A stretch of 64,000 bases of DNA. Source: Meloidogyne chitwoodi (Eukaryota > Nematoda > Chromadorea > Rhabditida > Meloidogynidae). The stretch lies in the NCBI GenBank assembly GCA_015183035.1, contig JACZZP010000012.1:1798001-1862000 (forward strand), written 5' to 3'. The first letter of the stretch is position 1, and each line of letters opens with the position of its first letter. The notes beneath the pieces were generated by a model that saw only the letters and a list, made by a program, of their open reading frames with translations, was not told the DNA's origin and searched no databases. Of this stretch, positions 1 to 11,813 are shown one piece after another. The position numbers were made by a program, and so were the translations under genes.

Positions 1-1223
1 TTGATTTTTAAAGTTTTTAAAAAATAAAATTTTCTTTAAAAAAGTAAAGAGGATAGGCATAAATATAAGTGATTATTTTATTTTAAATTTATTTTTTTTT
101 AACTTTATCTCTTTAAAAATAAATTTTTATTTTAAATTATTTTTTAAATCTTTATCGTTAATTTTTATAAAAATTGTTACACATTTTATTGTTCAAAAAA
201 TAACTAGAAAAAATTCAAACTAAGAGAATGAAAACTTTTTTTTGATCGACATTGCTTTCCTCCGTTCTCAAAGAATAGAGATTACTAAAAGATTTTTTTC
301 TCACCTTAATTCAAACAGAGTGTTAATTATAACAACTTTAATTATTTTATAAATATTAAATCGGCTTTTTACTGCATATTTTGCAATATTTTTAAATTAT
401 ATTTTTTAATTCTTTGACTTTTATTTTTTAACATTATTCATTGTTTTTAAAAACATTTTCCCATCAGCGTTATCTTTTTAATCTTAAGTTTTGTTTACTA
501 ATTTGAATCTTTGGTACTAAAGAATAAATTAAATGTATATAAAATAGTTATAAAATATATAAAATAATATTTTTTTAATTATTTTTAGCTTTAAAAAATA
601 TTTTTATACTAAATAATAGTTGTGATATAGTGACATTTCATAATTTATATAACCGAGATTTACTTTTATTTTAAATTTGGGCTTAATTTATATTTTAATT
701 TTATAATTAATTAGCTTTATCATAAATTTAAAAATAATATTTATTTTACTTAATTATATCTGTAAGTCTATTTTTTGTCATAAATAATTGTCTTAAATTC
801 TTTAAAAAATTATTTTTTTAATTTGTTTAATTTCTCACTCTTTTATAGAATAATCATCTTCATTATAATAAATTTTTTGAAAGCAAAAAAAATTTTTTTT
901 AAGTTTTTAAGTTCTTTTTAAGTGGAATATATTTAATTATTTATTATTAGAAACATATTTTTGCTAATTTAATATATTTTTTAAAAATTATTTGTCTAAT
1001 TATTCTTTAATAATTTATTATATTATTTGATAGGCAGAATATTTTAATAATTTCTTTACGTATTACAAGGAATTTAATAAAATTATATATTTGAATCGAA
1101 AATTTAGTTATTTTTTATATTCTCTTTATTTTTTTAAATTTCTTTATTGAATATTGGTTTTGGTAATCAGTAATTTAATTTTGTTTTATTTTAATATTGT
1201 TTTTAATATTTATCATTCAGAAA
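1..1223. other. AT-rich intergenic, no gene seen
   Basis: This stretch is almost pure A/T with homopolymer runs and stops in every frame. I see no exon with matched splice sites and no RNA gene. Its last bases (…TCATTCAG, ending at 1220) form an acceptor-like site just before the first gene's ATG, as expected for a trans-splice acceptor in a nematode. Confidence 0.6.
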
Positions 1224-2494
1224 ATGGACATCGTTCCTAATATTTTTGAGTTGGACGGTCGCGAATACGTACCGGAAATAAATCTCTGGAATTTAAATGA
1301 ACATATCATATATCAACTTAAACAACAAAACTTAGTCGATCAACAAGGGCATAAGATTAATTTGCTGAAAAACCAAGTTATTAATCAAATATCAAATGAA
1401 AAGTATGTTGATTAAAACTAAATTTTATTTCTTTTTATTTTAATATAGTAAATTAATTTGCTTTATACAGGAAACATAATATCCCAATTTTTACAATCCA
1501 TCAGAATGAGCCAAAAATAATAAGTGTTAAAGAAAACTTTGATAAGCTCCTCATCAATGAAGGAGATGCGTATCGCGCAACAGCGTATTACATTAATAAG
1601 AATTTCTGTATTCGAACATGGCTTTACGGGAATATACCAAGTTTGTTTGAACGCGGGTTTAAAAGTTTCTTAGTTGCTGGCGATGTTTATGCACGTCATG
1701 GAGATTGAATGGTAATTTAAAAATATTTTTTTTTAATTTTTAACTTGTAATTTTAAATTTAATATTAAATAAAATTTTCATTAAAAATTAAATTTAAAAA
1801 GTTATTTTAGAGAAGATTTATAATCTATAAAAATTATTTACACTAAAAATGTAATTAATTTTATACATTTTTGATATTTTTAGCTAAAATTAATTAAATA
1901 TATCTAATTTTTAGGGAATGAATCCACGTGGCAATCAGTTAATTAGTAAATTTTTTATTACCTTTTTATATTTTAAAATTAAATATGTAGTTGTTAGAAC
2001 ATATACATCAGCTGAACTATTTGACCAGAATCCAATGCCTCTTTTTGTCAATGAAAGCCGTGAATCATTGGGTGATGTGCGTACGAAACAAAAGCAGCCC
2101 TGTCACACACCGCAATGTAACGAAAAGCTTCGTTTTTATGTAAAACCATTCGCGGACAATCTTTTTCAAAAAATTGGGTTAACTAATTTATTAACAACAA
2201 GTCCAAATAATTTTCCAATCTTTTACCCTTTTGCATCTGTTCGTCGTCATAATTTTGAGGTAATTATATAATTAAAATTATTTTGTTTGTAAAAATTGTT
2301 TTTCATGTTTAGGTTGCTGCATATGGAATTATAGATCAGCGAATTCTAGATGATGCTGGTTTCAATGATCGTGTCGGATGGGCTATTTTTCTAGGTACAT
2401 TTTTATATGATTATTTATATTTTATTTTAAAAAATTATTTAACTAAATTTTTTCGTATTATACAGATCTTGACGCGATTATTAAAACAAAATGA
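1224..2494 (+). CDS. Unrecognised six-exon gene with one in-frame TGA
   Basis: I do not recognise the family. Exons by splice sites and phase: 1224-1402, 1471-1711, 1915-1945, 1991-2259, 2313-2394 and 2466-2494. The lengths add to 831 nt, exactly 277 codons, and every junction keeps phase. The one break is a TGA at 1706-1708 (codon 139), followed by ATG and a good donor. Without it the product would be about 276 residues, starting MDIVPNIFELDGREY and with motifs such as DPxD-free RVGWAIFLDLDAIIK near the C-terminus. No signal peptide or membrane segment is visible. The start is the ATG four bases after an acceptor-like TCATTCAG, which fits trans-splicing; an in-frame ATG at 1197 lies upstream of that site. 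It may be a pseudogene, carry a TGG-to-TGA change or sequence error, or be two genes. Confidence 0.55.
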
Positions 2495-3352
2495 TGGAAA
2501 AATTTGGAATTAAGGAATTAATGATGGAATGAGAGTTAATATTTTTTTTAATTTTTTTACTGATTTATTTTAAAAACCTACGGCAATTTATTTTTTAAAT
2601 TTTAGTTTAGTATTTATATTTTACATAAATTTTTGTTTCGATTAAATATTATATAAATTAAAATAAAGAATTGTGTTAAATGATGTGTTTTGTATTATCA
2701 CAACATATTTTTATGTTGTCCATATTCTAGATTTTTACATATGTAAATTTTGAAATTTTGTACATTTTTGGCATTATATATATAAAAATATCAACCAATA
2801 GTGTCTTTTAAATCGACAATTGACGATTTTATTCCTTATATAAAATTTTGGGAATTTATTAAAAAAGAGGAAAAACTCAAAGCCTTTAAATTTATTTATA
2901 AACTTTTAATTTTGATTAAATTTTGGAAATATAGATTTTTCGTAATTTTAATATTAACTCATTAAATTTATAATTAATTAATTAGTAAACAAAAAATATA
3001 TTTATGTATTTCTATAAAACTAAATTTAAAAATTGCAAAACTAATTTTCTAATGATTAAAAATTATATATCTATTTACTAACTAAAATTAGAGGAATTTC
3101 TATTTTTTATCATGTTAGGTTGTTTATAAAAGTTTAACTTTTATTAGACTATAAAAAAATTTATTTTTTTAATTTCTTCTTTTTCTACTTTTTTAAATTT
3201 TCATTTATGTATTAATAAGCTTAGAAATTTTTTGAAGGAAATATTCTTTAAATGAAATTTTTCTTTTAAGAATTTTTTTTCTCATTTTTCTTGCCTTCAC
3301 TAAATATGAATCACTAAAAAATAAAATTTAAATTAAAAATTTTTTTTTTAAT
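2495..3352. other. Intergenic between two convergent genes
   Basis: AT-rich sequence between the 3' ends of the unknown plus-strand gene and the minus-strand glycosyltransferase. It should contain both 3' UTRs. No further coding exon or repeat stands out. Confidence 0.5.
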
Positions 3353-6300
3353 TTACTCTTCTTTTAATATATTTTTTATAGCATTATAAAGCTCATTTGA
3401 AAAAAGATTAAGATTTTTTGTATAATCAATTTTAATATATTTTCCAATTCCTAATTGTTCAACAAGAGATGATAAGTAAAACTGATCACCTCCACCTGGA
3501 ATACAAATTAAAGGAACACCTGCATACATTGCCTATTAAATTAAATTAATTATTTTTTATTTTTAAAAAAATTATAACCTCATTTAAACTGTTTTGTCCA
3601 CAATGTGAAATAAATAATTTTGTATTTAGTTCAGCTAAATTTAAACAAATCTACATTTATAAAATAATTTAAAGGCTTTAGCTTTGGTTAAATAATAATT
3701 TAAAAAATTAAAGTGTCTCCCAGGGCGGGCCAATTTTTTTAAACTTTTAATATTTTATTAATACTATTTTTTATATAAAATAAAATTAAAAATAATTACA
3801 TAAATATTCTTGTTGTGGAAAGAAATCTTCAAATTCAATGTGTTCGTTGTTTTGATAACTCTCTTTCAATTTTTTGAGTTTTTTTAGGCTAACTTTAAAG
3901 TTACATTTATTATAAGCTGCAAATACATCAAGTAATGGTTTAATAATTCTCGTTAATAAAGCTAAGTTGACTGTTCCAAATGAGACAAGAATAACACAAG
4001 AATGCTTTTAAAAATATTTTAAAATTAAAAATATTTTTATAAGACTGAGTAAATCTATCCTTTTCTAAGAGGAAATAAAGAGTAAAAATAAAAGAATATT
4101 TTAACAAGTTTTTCCTTAAAACCCTTTCCAATTATCTCTGTTAACTTCCAACGTTTCTATGACTTCCTAATTATCACATTTAATTTTTTTGGAAAAATAA
4201 CATTTAAAATAATATTTAGGATATATTATAAGTATTTTTATGAATTTCACTATATTTTTATTTCACTCTTTAATAATTCTTTAAATATTTTATCTTACAT
4301 TATTATGGTTAAATTCTCTTTTTTTAGTCAAAATATTTTTTTCTTCAATAATAATCCCTCCAATATAACCAATTTTATCGTGCACTGGATAATTTTGAAA
4401 ATTTCCAAGAGGATGTTGATTTAAAAAATGGAATTTAACTTTTTTAAATAAAGTAGCCAAATTTGGAGGTTTTTCAGCATATCTACTAATTTGTTTTTCT
4501 TCAAATAATCTATCATATCCTATAGTACTTGTAAAAATTTTTTTTCTTTGTTCACTTTCTTTTACATAATTTTCCATACTTTCATTAAATCTTTCATTTT
4601 TAATATACCAATTATTATTATCATCATCATTTACCCAGTCTCCAGGTTGTGAGAAAAACAAATCTTAAAAAAACTTTCTTTAAAATTTTTCCCCAATCTT
4701 TCCCACAAAAGTTATTTTATTTAATTATAAGGTTGGATATTACTTCCCAATATTTCTAATAAACCAAAAAGAAATCATCTAAAATTTTATTAAATAAATT
4801 TGGACAGAGAGAATTACAGGGTGTCCGGAATTTTGGTCTTTGGAAAGTTGGTCTCCAAGATTTTTTCGGAAAGTTGGTCTCAAAATTATGGAATTTTGGT
4901 CTTTAGTGGAAAGTTGGTCTCCAAGGAAAAAACGGAATATTGGTCTCTAGATTTTTGGGCTCAGGAAAAATTTTGGGCTCTAAGTGATAAACGCGACACC
5001 TTTAAACGATACATATTAGAGTAAATATCGACCAGAACCGCTTAAAAATGGATAGGTAATAAAACACTATCAATAGATCCAAGTTTGCGCGAAGACCCAC
5101 CGGCCATGGGCCCTAAAATGGATAGGTATTTATTCACTTAAAGCCCAAAATTTTTCCTGAGCCCAAAAATCTAGAGACCAATATTCCGTTTTTTTCTTTG
5201 AGACCAACTTTCCACTAAAGACCAAAATTCCATAATTTTGAGACCAACTTTCCGAAAAAATCTTGGAGACCAACTTTCCAAAGACCAAAATTCCAGGACT
5301 CGAATTATAACGAATTATCAAAACAGTATTTTTTTCAAAAAATAAAAAAAATATTCTTTAATTTTAAATAAAAAAACCTGGAATTTGAAATGGATTAAAA
5401 TTAATTATTGGATCAAAAAATTGAAAATATGTAGGGAGAAGTATAGAAGCAGAAATATCAAAAGTATTTTTAATTTTTAAACTTTCAAATAAAGCAAAAG
5501 ATCCAGCCATTACATTAAACTCAGCAATTCCTATATCATAATTTTGTTGTAAAAGTTGTTCAAATTTTTTTTCATTAGTAATTATTTCTTGAAAAAAAGT
5601 TCATTAATTATTAATTTCACAAATATTTACCTTCATAAATTCCAATAATTAAATATTCAATATCTTCTTTAAATTCATCAAAAGCTTCGTCAATTCCTAA
5701 ATGCTTATTCAACCGATTTTTATTTATTTCCACTTGTTCATAAGTAAAATTAATTTCAAAATCATTTTGTATTTTTTGTCCTCCTGAACTTCTACTATAA
5801 ATAAGCATGTGCTATAAAAATAATTAAAAAAAAGCTTAAAGATATGTATAAAGAAGAAGAGAAAAAAGTTGTCGCTTTAGTAGTTAAGTGGTAGAGCCTT
5901 TGCTTGTGCACAGTAAGAATGGAATAATGTCTCAGGTTCGAACCTTCCCGGTGGGAAACACTTTACTTTTCTTTCTCTTATGAGTTATAGTAGTGTAAAA
6001 TTGTTTCTTTAACTTACCACATTGTAGTTTTCTGATAAAATATGTGCAAGCCATAACTGAAAAAAAAATATATTTAATTTAAACAATTTTTAAATTTATA
6101 CATTAAATTGTAAATGCGAATAATAATAATTATCGCAAATATATAAGACATTCTTCTTTGATTTTGAACTTTCCCCAACATGTTGTTTTCCTTCCCGTTG
6201 ACGTATTAACTGTTGGGGACTTCTTCTTTCTTCTTCTTCTATTATTTCTTCAGTTGTTCCTTCTATTCCAAGACAGCTACATTTAATACCTCTTTTATTA

Positions 6301-6398
6301 CGAAAATTAAATAAATTTTTTCCATTTTTATAACATTTGCAATCTTCCCCATTTGTAAAAGTTAGAAAAATTAAAATGAATAAAATTAATTTAAACAT
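3353..6398 (-). CDS. UDP-glycosyltransferase (UGT family)
   Basis: UGTs transfer sugar from a UDP-sugar to small lipophilic molecules in the ER lumen. Exons on the minus strand: 6102-6398, 6018-6056, 5631-5811, 5378-5587, 4299-4663, 4146-4166 (a 21-nt exon), 3800-4004, 3579-3650 and 3353-3532. The N-terminus MFKLILFILIFLTFTNG is a signal peptide. The C-terminal half has the sugar-donor signature: VILVSFGTV, FFPQQEYL, LFISHCGQNSLNE and AMYAGVPLICIPGGGDQF. The join between exons 3800-4004 and 3579-3650 is out of phase with the visible sites, so that boundary is uncertain or broken. The protein ends in NILKEE soon after the signature, without the usual C-terminal membrane helix and basic tail, so it is probably truncated, soluble, or misses a last exon. 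The intron at 4664-5377 holds a large inverted repeat. Confidence 0.85.
4809..5306. repeat. Foldback (inverted-repeat) element in UGT intron
   Basis: Two arms of about 170 bp, roughly 4820-4990 and 5137-5297, are near-perfect reverse complements around a spacer of about 145 bp. Each arm is itself built of repeated units of the type GGAAAGTTGGTCTCCAAG and GGAATTTTGGTCTTT. The spacer repeats AAAATGGATAGGTA directly at about 5046 and 5116. Because the arms are open in one frame, they give twin peptides from opposite strands; these are not genes. The whole element sits in the UGT intron 4664-5377. I see no transposase, so it is probably a non-autonomous foldback or MITE-type element. Confidence 0.85.
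5871..5961 (+). ncRNA. tRNA-like / Pol III box-containing sequence
   Basis: The segment carries AAGTGGTAGAGC, a good match to a tRNA D-loop/A-box, and 50-60 bases later GGTTCGAACC, a perfect B-box core. It is markedly less AT-rich than its surroundings. A standard cloverleaf does not close cleanly: the T stem is weak and there are extra bases before the T loop. A tRNA pseudogene or the head of a tRNA-derived SINE is more likely than a working tRNA. It lies in the UGT intron 5812-6017, antisense to the gene. Confidence 0.35.
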
Positions 6399-7573
6399 CT
6401 AAATATTTTTTTTTAAATAAAATTTAAAAAAATTTAAAAAAATCTAACTGGCTGGAAAGGATTGGAATTAGTAATACATAAAAATATAAATTATTTTTTA
6501 AAAATAAATTTAATTTTAAAAATTAATTAATTATTTTTTATTTAAACATTTCATTTTTATTTAAAAATATTATTTTACTACATATATACAGACATAAAGT
6601 TGTATAAAATATATTAAAAGTACTTGATTAAACATCAAAATTACATTCTCAATATACAAACTTAAAAAGATAAAGCCGCGTCTGACTTTTCTTTTTAATT
6701 TTTAATAGGATTTACCTGATTATTGACCAATTTTTATTTAAAATTTAATTTAAAAAAGTGTGTTTTAATTTAAATTAAAATTTAAAATTTGTCTACATAA
6801 TATTTATTTTTAAAAATTGAAAAATTAGACAAAAATGAAAAGGTAAACAATATAAGAATTGGAGAGAAGTCTTTAGGACTTAAAGTTATTGGTTTTTAAA
6901 GATTAAAGGGATTTTTTAAATTTAATTTTTATCTTCACGGGGTATAGGTTTTTTCATTTTTTATTTTAAAATTTATTAAAAATTATTTAATTACAAAAAA
7001 TATTAAAAATTATTTAAAAAATTTTTTTCGATTAGCTCTTACATTTTCCTTTATTTTCAATATTATACTTTTTTATCTCTCCAAATTTACCTCAATCTAT
7101 CCCTTCACCCTTGGGAGTCATTCATAATCGCAAGTTTTTCTCTACCATTTCTTTAGTGAAGTTTTTAATGCCAAAAAGAGGATGCTTTAGTAGTTATAGT
7201 TTTTTAGTAGTTTTTCCAATATTCTTTTAATATTTAAAAAATAAAATAGTAAAAATATTTGGCTATTTTTATTATTGTTGTTGTTCCTCTTATTTTAAGG
7301 GTCATTAATAAACATTGCATGCTTTATTAAAATTATTTTTTCTTTCAAAATGAAGATAAAATTAATTTTGTATTTTTGTTATATATATATTTTTTTTAAG
7401 AAAGATTTTTTGATAATTGCACTTAATTAAAAAAAATTTGACGATAAGTATCGGTCTTCTAATTCTATTAAAATACAAAAATAAACTTTGATGATTTTTA
7501 TTAGTTAAAAAATGGTTTTAAAATATTCTGGCGTAATTTTAAACTTTTTAGATAAATATAAAAAATTTAAAAA
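6399..7573. other. AT-rich intergenic, no gene seen
   Basis: Divergent intergenic region between the UGT (-) and the stomatin locus (+), so both promoters should lie here or in the next kilobase. I see only AT-rich sequence, homopolymers and no exon-like block. Confidence 0.5.
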
Positions 7574-7723
7574 ATGTCGCTTTTTGTTCCACAACAAGAA
7601 TCTGCTGCTCCTCCTATTTTGCTTCCTTTTCAGGGAGGAATGAGTAGACAAAACTTAATGAGCCGAATTAGAATGCATAACTTACAACATAATGAAAATT
7701 CAAATATAGTCGGAATGGTTAGT
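7574..7723 (+). CDS. Candidate alternative first exon (stomatin locus)
   Basis: An open segment starts MSLFVPQQESAAPPILLP and ends in a good donor (ATG then GTTAGT) in phase 0 after about 50 codons. It is clearly less AT-rich than its surroundings. No partner exon is obvious nearby. The shared stomatin body starting at 9887 is also phase 0, so this could be an alternative 5' exon of that gene. It could also be a separate short gene or noise. Confidence 0.3.
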
Positions 7724-8341
7724 TTATAATAAAAACTTGAAAGGTTCACATTATTGTACACAGTAATAATTTACAAAATTTTGAAATAATACAAAAATAA
7801 ACTTAAAATACAAAAAAGAAACTTGAAATACAAATAAACTTGAAATAAACTTGAATTAAAAAATAAACTTAATAATACCTAGTAAATAAATAATTTTTAA
7901 TATTTATTATCTGATTTCATTTTGTCTGAAGTAGTCAGTTATTTTTCATTTATTTTTTAATCCGTCGGTCAGATTTTTTAGCCACAAGATATTTTATCAT
8001 CTTTTGTTTTATAAAAACATTATTTATTCACTCAAATTTATTTTTCCATTTCTTTACACTTTAAGTATATAAATATTGCAATAAAACTTTTCCATTTTCA
8101 CGCTCTTAATTCAATGGCCCATAAATGTTACTACTACAACGTTTAACAACAATGACCCTTTTTTGCCTAAAATTAAAATATTATATATAAATATAATATA
8201 AACTGAAAAAAATAAAATTGAAATACTACAAAAAGAAGCCTAGAATTTGTAGAAAACCAGGATAATACTTGCAGACTAATCACCTCAATTTTTAATAATT
8301 AATTTATTTTGAAAATAAATAGTTTTTTTCTTTATAATTAA

Positions 8342-8506
8342 ATGAGAGGAACTCGTCAAACGCCAATAATGGCAAAAGATATACAATGTTCAACATCACT
8401 TTCTGAACAACAAGTTCCTCCCCCAGCTTTACTTATTGGGGGATGGCAACATCATCAACAGCAACATACTATGCGTCATAGAATATCTTTTGATCCAAAT
8501 ATTCAG
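8342..8506 (+). CDS. Candidate alternative first exon, His/Gln-rich
   Basis: The open segment starts MRGTRQTPIMAKDIQC and includes GGWQHHQQQHTMRHR. Composition is coding-like up to about 8506 (…FDPNIQ), then collapses into AT-rich, Leu/Tyr-rich sequence, which suggests the exon ends there. The base after that point would be a GC donor (CAG then GCAATA), again in phase 0. Its possible use as a 5' exon of the stomatin gene is inference only. Confidence 0.25.
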
Positions 8507-8754
8507 GCAATATTTCAACTTATTTTTTTATTTTTAATTAAAAAACAGTTGTTATATTATTACATCTCTCAATACATCGTTCTAAAAATTACACATTTGT
8601 TATATTATTTTTTTCATTTATTGTTAAATCTATATTGTTTTTTTAATAATATTATTAGCTATTTTAATTATAATTAAAATAACGCAAGATTTTGATGTGA
8701 AGATAACAATTATCTTCATCAAATTCCCGCTAGTAACTCTAAATTAAAACTTGA

Positions 8755-8822
8755 GAGATAAAAATAAACTTGAAATACAAAAATAAACTTGAAATACAAA
8801 AATAAACTTAAAATACAAAACT
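8755..8822 (+). repeat. Short tandem repeat, AAACTTGAAATAC-type
   Basis: Units of about 18 bp (AAATAAACTTGAAATACA) are repeated three to four times. A degenerate array of the same unit occurs about 950 bp upstream at about 7790-7870. Both flank the candidate first exons of the stomatin locus. Confidence 0.6.
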
Positions 8823-8934
8823 TAATTATAATTAAAATAGCTTATTTGAGATTTCTCTTTTTCTTTTACCCTCATCTATCTTTTTTTTAATTACAAAAAA
8901 GTTTATTAAATTAAAACAAAGTTGAATAAAATAA

Positions 8935-11813
8935 ATGAATATAACTTCTTCTCAACAATCACTCTCTACATCTTCTAATGCAAATTCTCCTATAATTTCT
9001 AATCAATTTCGTTGGCAAACAAGAAAATCACAACGCCGACGTCGAAGAAAAATTTTACAACAAAATTTAGAAGAAGAAGAAGAAATTAAAAATCCACAAC
9101 AAATTCAACAATCACAAAATGGACAAAAATCATCAAAATCTGTCATTTTTCGTTCACAATTTCGTCCAGGAACTCCACCACCCAGTATGCCTATTCGTGC
9201 ACAGGCTCTCAGTTATGATCCTAATCGTTTGGCACCTCCTAGTGCTTATGAACTTGGATTGACTAAATGGGAAGCTCCTCCACACAAACGAGTTGGTAAA
9301 GTTGGGGACCCCCGCGTTCAACAATATTAAAAATTAATTTAATATTTAAACATTAAAAAAATATTTATTTATAACTAAGGAAATCTGAGAATTTAATATT
9401 GTATAAATTGTTATTTTTTAAATTTATTTTAAAAATTTTTAAATAAAAATTAAGATTATACAAAACGATAAAAATAACTTTAAAAAAATTAATTTTTTTA
9501 ATTATTTATAATTTATTATTTTCTTTATTTTATGCTATTTTTATACTTCATTTTAAAGATTTATTTTAAAGCATTTTTATTTACTCCATTTTCTATTTTT
9601 ATTATTTTTTGGTTAATTTATTTTGTGTAAGCTTTAAAAGGTTAAGAATACACTCCTTTGGGAATTATTTATTTTTTTAAATAAAAAAATTAAATGTATA
9701 TTCTTTAAATCTCTTTTATTTTTTATTTAAAAATATTTTTTTGCATTTTTCTTTTTTATATAAATTAATTTTATAGAATGGTATATTTAAAAAAAAAATA
9801 TTTAAAATTATTAATTAATTATTAAATTAATTTTAAAATTAAATAAAAATAAATAAATAATAATTTCAAATAAATTTATTTTTTAGGATACTGTCGAGAA
9901 AATACCAATAAGAGCACGTTCGCAAAGTTGGTTAATTCGTACTAGGCATTTACTTGATGATGAAAAAGTTTTTTTTTTAATAAAACTTTTTTTTAAATAA
10001 AACTTAAAACTTTATTTAGTTAAATCGTCAAGTTCCAATAATATCAAAATGTCTTTATATACTTTCTGTTTTATTACTTATTATTACCTTCCCTTTTTGT
10101 ATTCCATTTTGTCTGCGAGTATCAAAGTTTTAATTTTTTTTTAATAAATTTATTTTTATTTAGAGAATATGAACGAGCAGTCGTTTTTCGTTTGGGAAGG
10201 TATTTTGATATTAAAATATAATAATAAAATAAATTTATATATTTTAAGGCTTATTAAACGTGGAACGAAAGGACCTGGGGTATTTAATTTTTATTTAAAA
10301 AAAAAAAAAATTCTTTCGTCAAATATTAAAAAATGGTCAACTTCTATCAGAAGACCTCTCAACCAATTTCCCAGTATAGTCACGCACTTGCGTGGTCACA
10401 AAAAAATCAAACAAATAATAAAATGGTTTTATAATTAAAGTCCTTTCTATTAGAGTGTTACTTTAACAAAAAATAGTTTTTATTAATTTTTAATTAATTT
10501 TAGATGTTTTTTATTATGCCATGTATTGATACATATAAAATGGTTTAGTTAATTAAAATAATATTAAATAATTAAACAAAAAGGTTGATTTACGTGTTCT
10601 TTCCTTTGATGTTCCACCACAAGAAATTCTTTCTAGAGATTCTGTGACTGTTTCTGTCGAAGCTGTTATTTATTTTAGAATTTCTAATCCTGTAATTTCT
10701 GTGACAAAGTTGTTTTTTCTTTAAAAAATTAAAAAAACCAATTTTTAAGTGTAAATGATGCCCAATTTAGTACAAAATTATTGGCACAAACGTGAGTTTT
10801 TTTTATTTAAAATCATTTTTGTTAAAGATCTATATTTTATATACTTAAATTTAAAAATTCGCTTTACATAAAGTTAAGGTTTAAAAAAATCACAGAAAAA
10901 ATTTTTCTTTGACAGAACTCTACGTAACGTTTTGGGCACAAAAACACTTAGCGAAATATTAATGGAGAGGGATATAATATCCAATGTAAAAATTTATTTT
11001 TATTTTTTTGAATTTAAAAATTTTAGATAACAGAAAAAGTATTAGATGATGGAACAGATCCTTGGGGTAATTTTAATTTAATTTAAAAATTTAATAAAAT
11101 CAAATTAAAGGTGTAAAAGTGGAAAGAGTAGAAATTAAAGATATAAGGCTGCCGCATCAATTAATGAGGGTATTTATTATTTTTTAATTTAATTTTATTA
11201 AAAAAATAATTTTTAAAGTCAATGGCTGCAGAGGCAGAAGCCGCTCGTGATGCTCGTGCTAAAGTTATTGCTGCTGATGGTGAACGAAATGCTAGCAGGT
11301 AAAAATTATAATTTTATTAAATAATTTTTTTAATTTATATTTTTATTTTTAGACAATTGGTTCAAGCTGCTGATATTATTTCTGAAAATAAGGTAATTTT
11401 ACATATGTAAATTAATTATTTTTAAATAAATTTCGTAACCTCTATTTTACGTTAAATAATTCTAAAATCTTATATAGACTTGAATATTTTTAAAAAATAT
11501 AATAAAATAATTTTTTTTAATATTTAAAATTAATTTTTTAAAGGTTTCCCTTCATCTTCGCTATTTACAAACACTGATAAGAATTTCTTCTCAACATAAT
11601 CATACTTATGTAAATAATAAAATTTATTTTTAAATTTTATTTTTAATTTTAAAAATTAACAAAAATATAATTTTAAGAAAATTTTAATTTTAAATAGAGA
11701 AAATTCTTTTAAAAATATATTATTTATATTTCTAGGTTGTGCCAATTCCACTGGAATTTATGAAAAAAGTAATCGAGAAAATGAAAAATAGAGGGAGAAA
11801 GCAGAGAAAATGA
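8935..11813 (+). CDS. Stomatin-family membrane protein (MEC-2/UNC-1-like)
   Basis: Stomatins are monotopic membrane scaffolds that bind cholesterol and regulate ion channels. Exons: 8935-9300, 9887-9967, 10020-10126, 10164-10199, 10249-10279, 10504-10542, 10584-10708, 10750-10791, 10916-10985, 11027-11066, 11111-11169, 11219-11298, 11353-11392, 11544-11609 and 11736-11813; all phases agree, giving 419 residues. The hydrophobic hairpin (CLYILSVLLLIITFPFCIP) is followed by EYERAVVFRLGRL, then the band-7 core: VDLRVLSFDVPPQEILS, LLAQTTLRNVLG, WGVKVERVEIKDIRLP and AAEAEAARDARAKV. The C-terminus is basic (NRGRKQRK). The first exon, a low-complexity Gln/Arg-rich domain, is joined using a donor at 9301; if that donor is skipped, the frame stops at 9330. 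The conserved body from 9887 on is very secure, the 5' end much less so. The exact worm paralogue cannot be set by eye. Confidence 0.92.

Noticed and set aside
4800..5024. Open frame on the plus strand repeating GILVFGKLVSK
   Set aside because: It is one arm of the foldback repeat, with a mirror-image frame on the other strand at 5130-5321; no splice or composition support.
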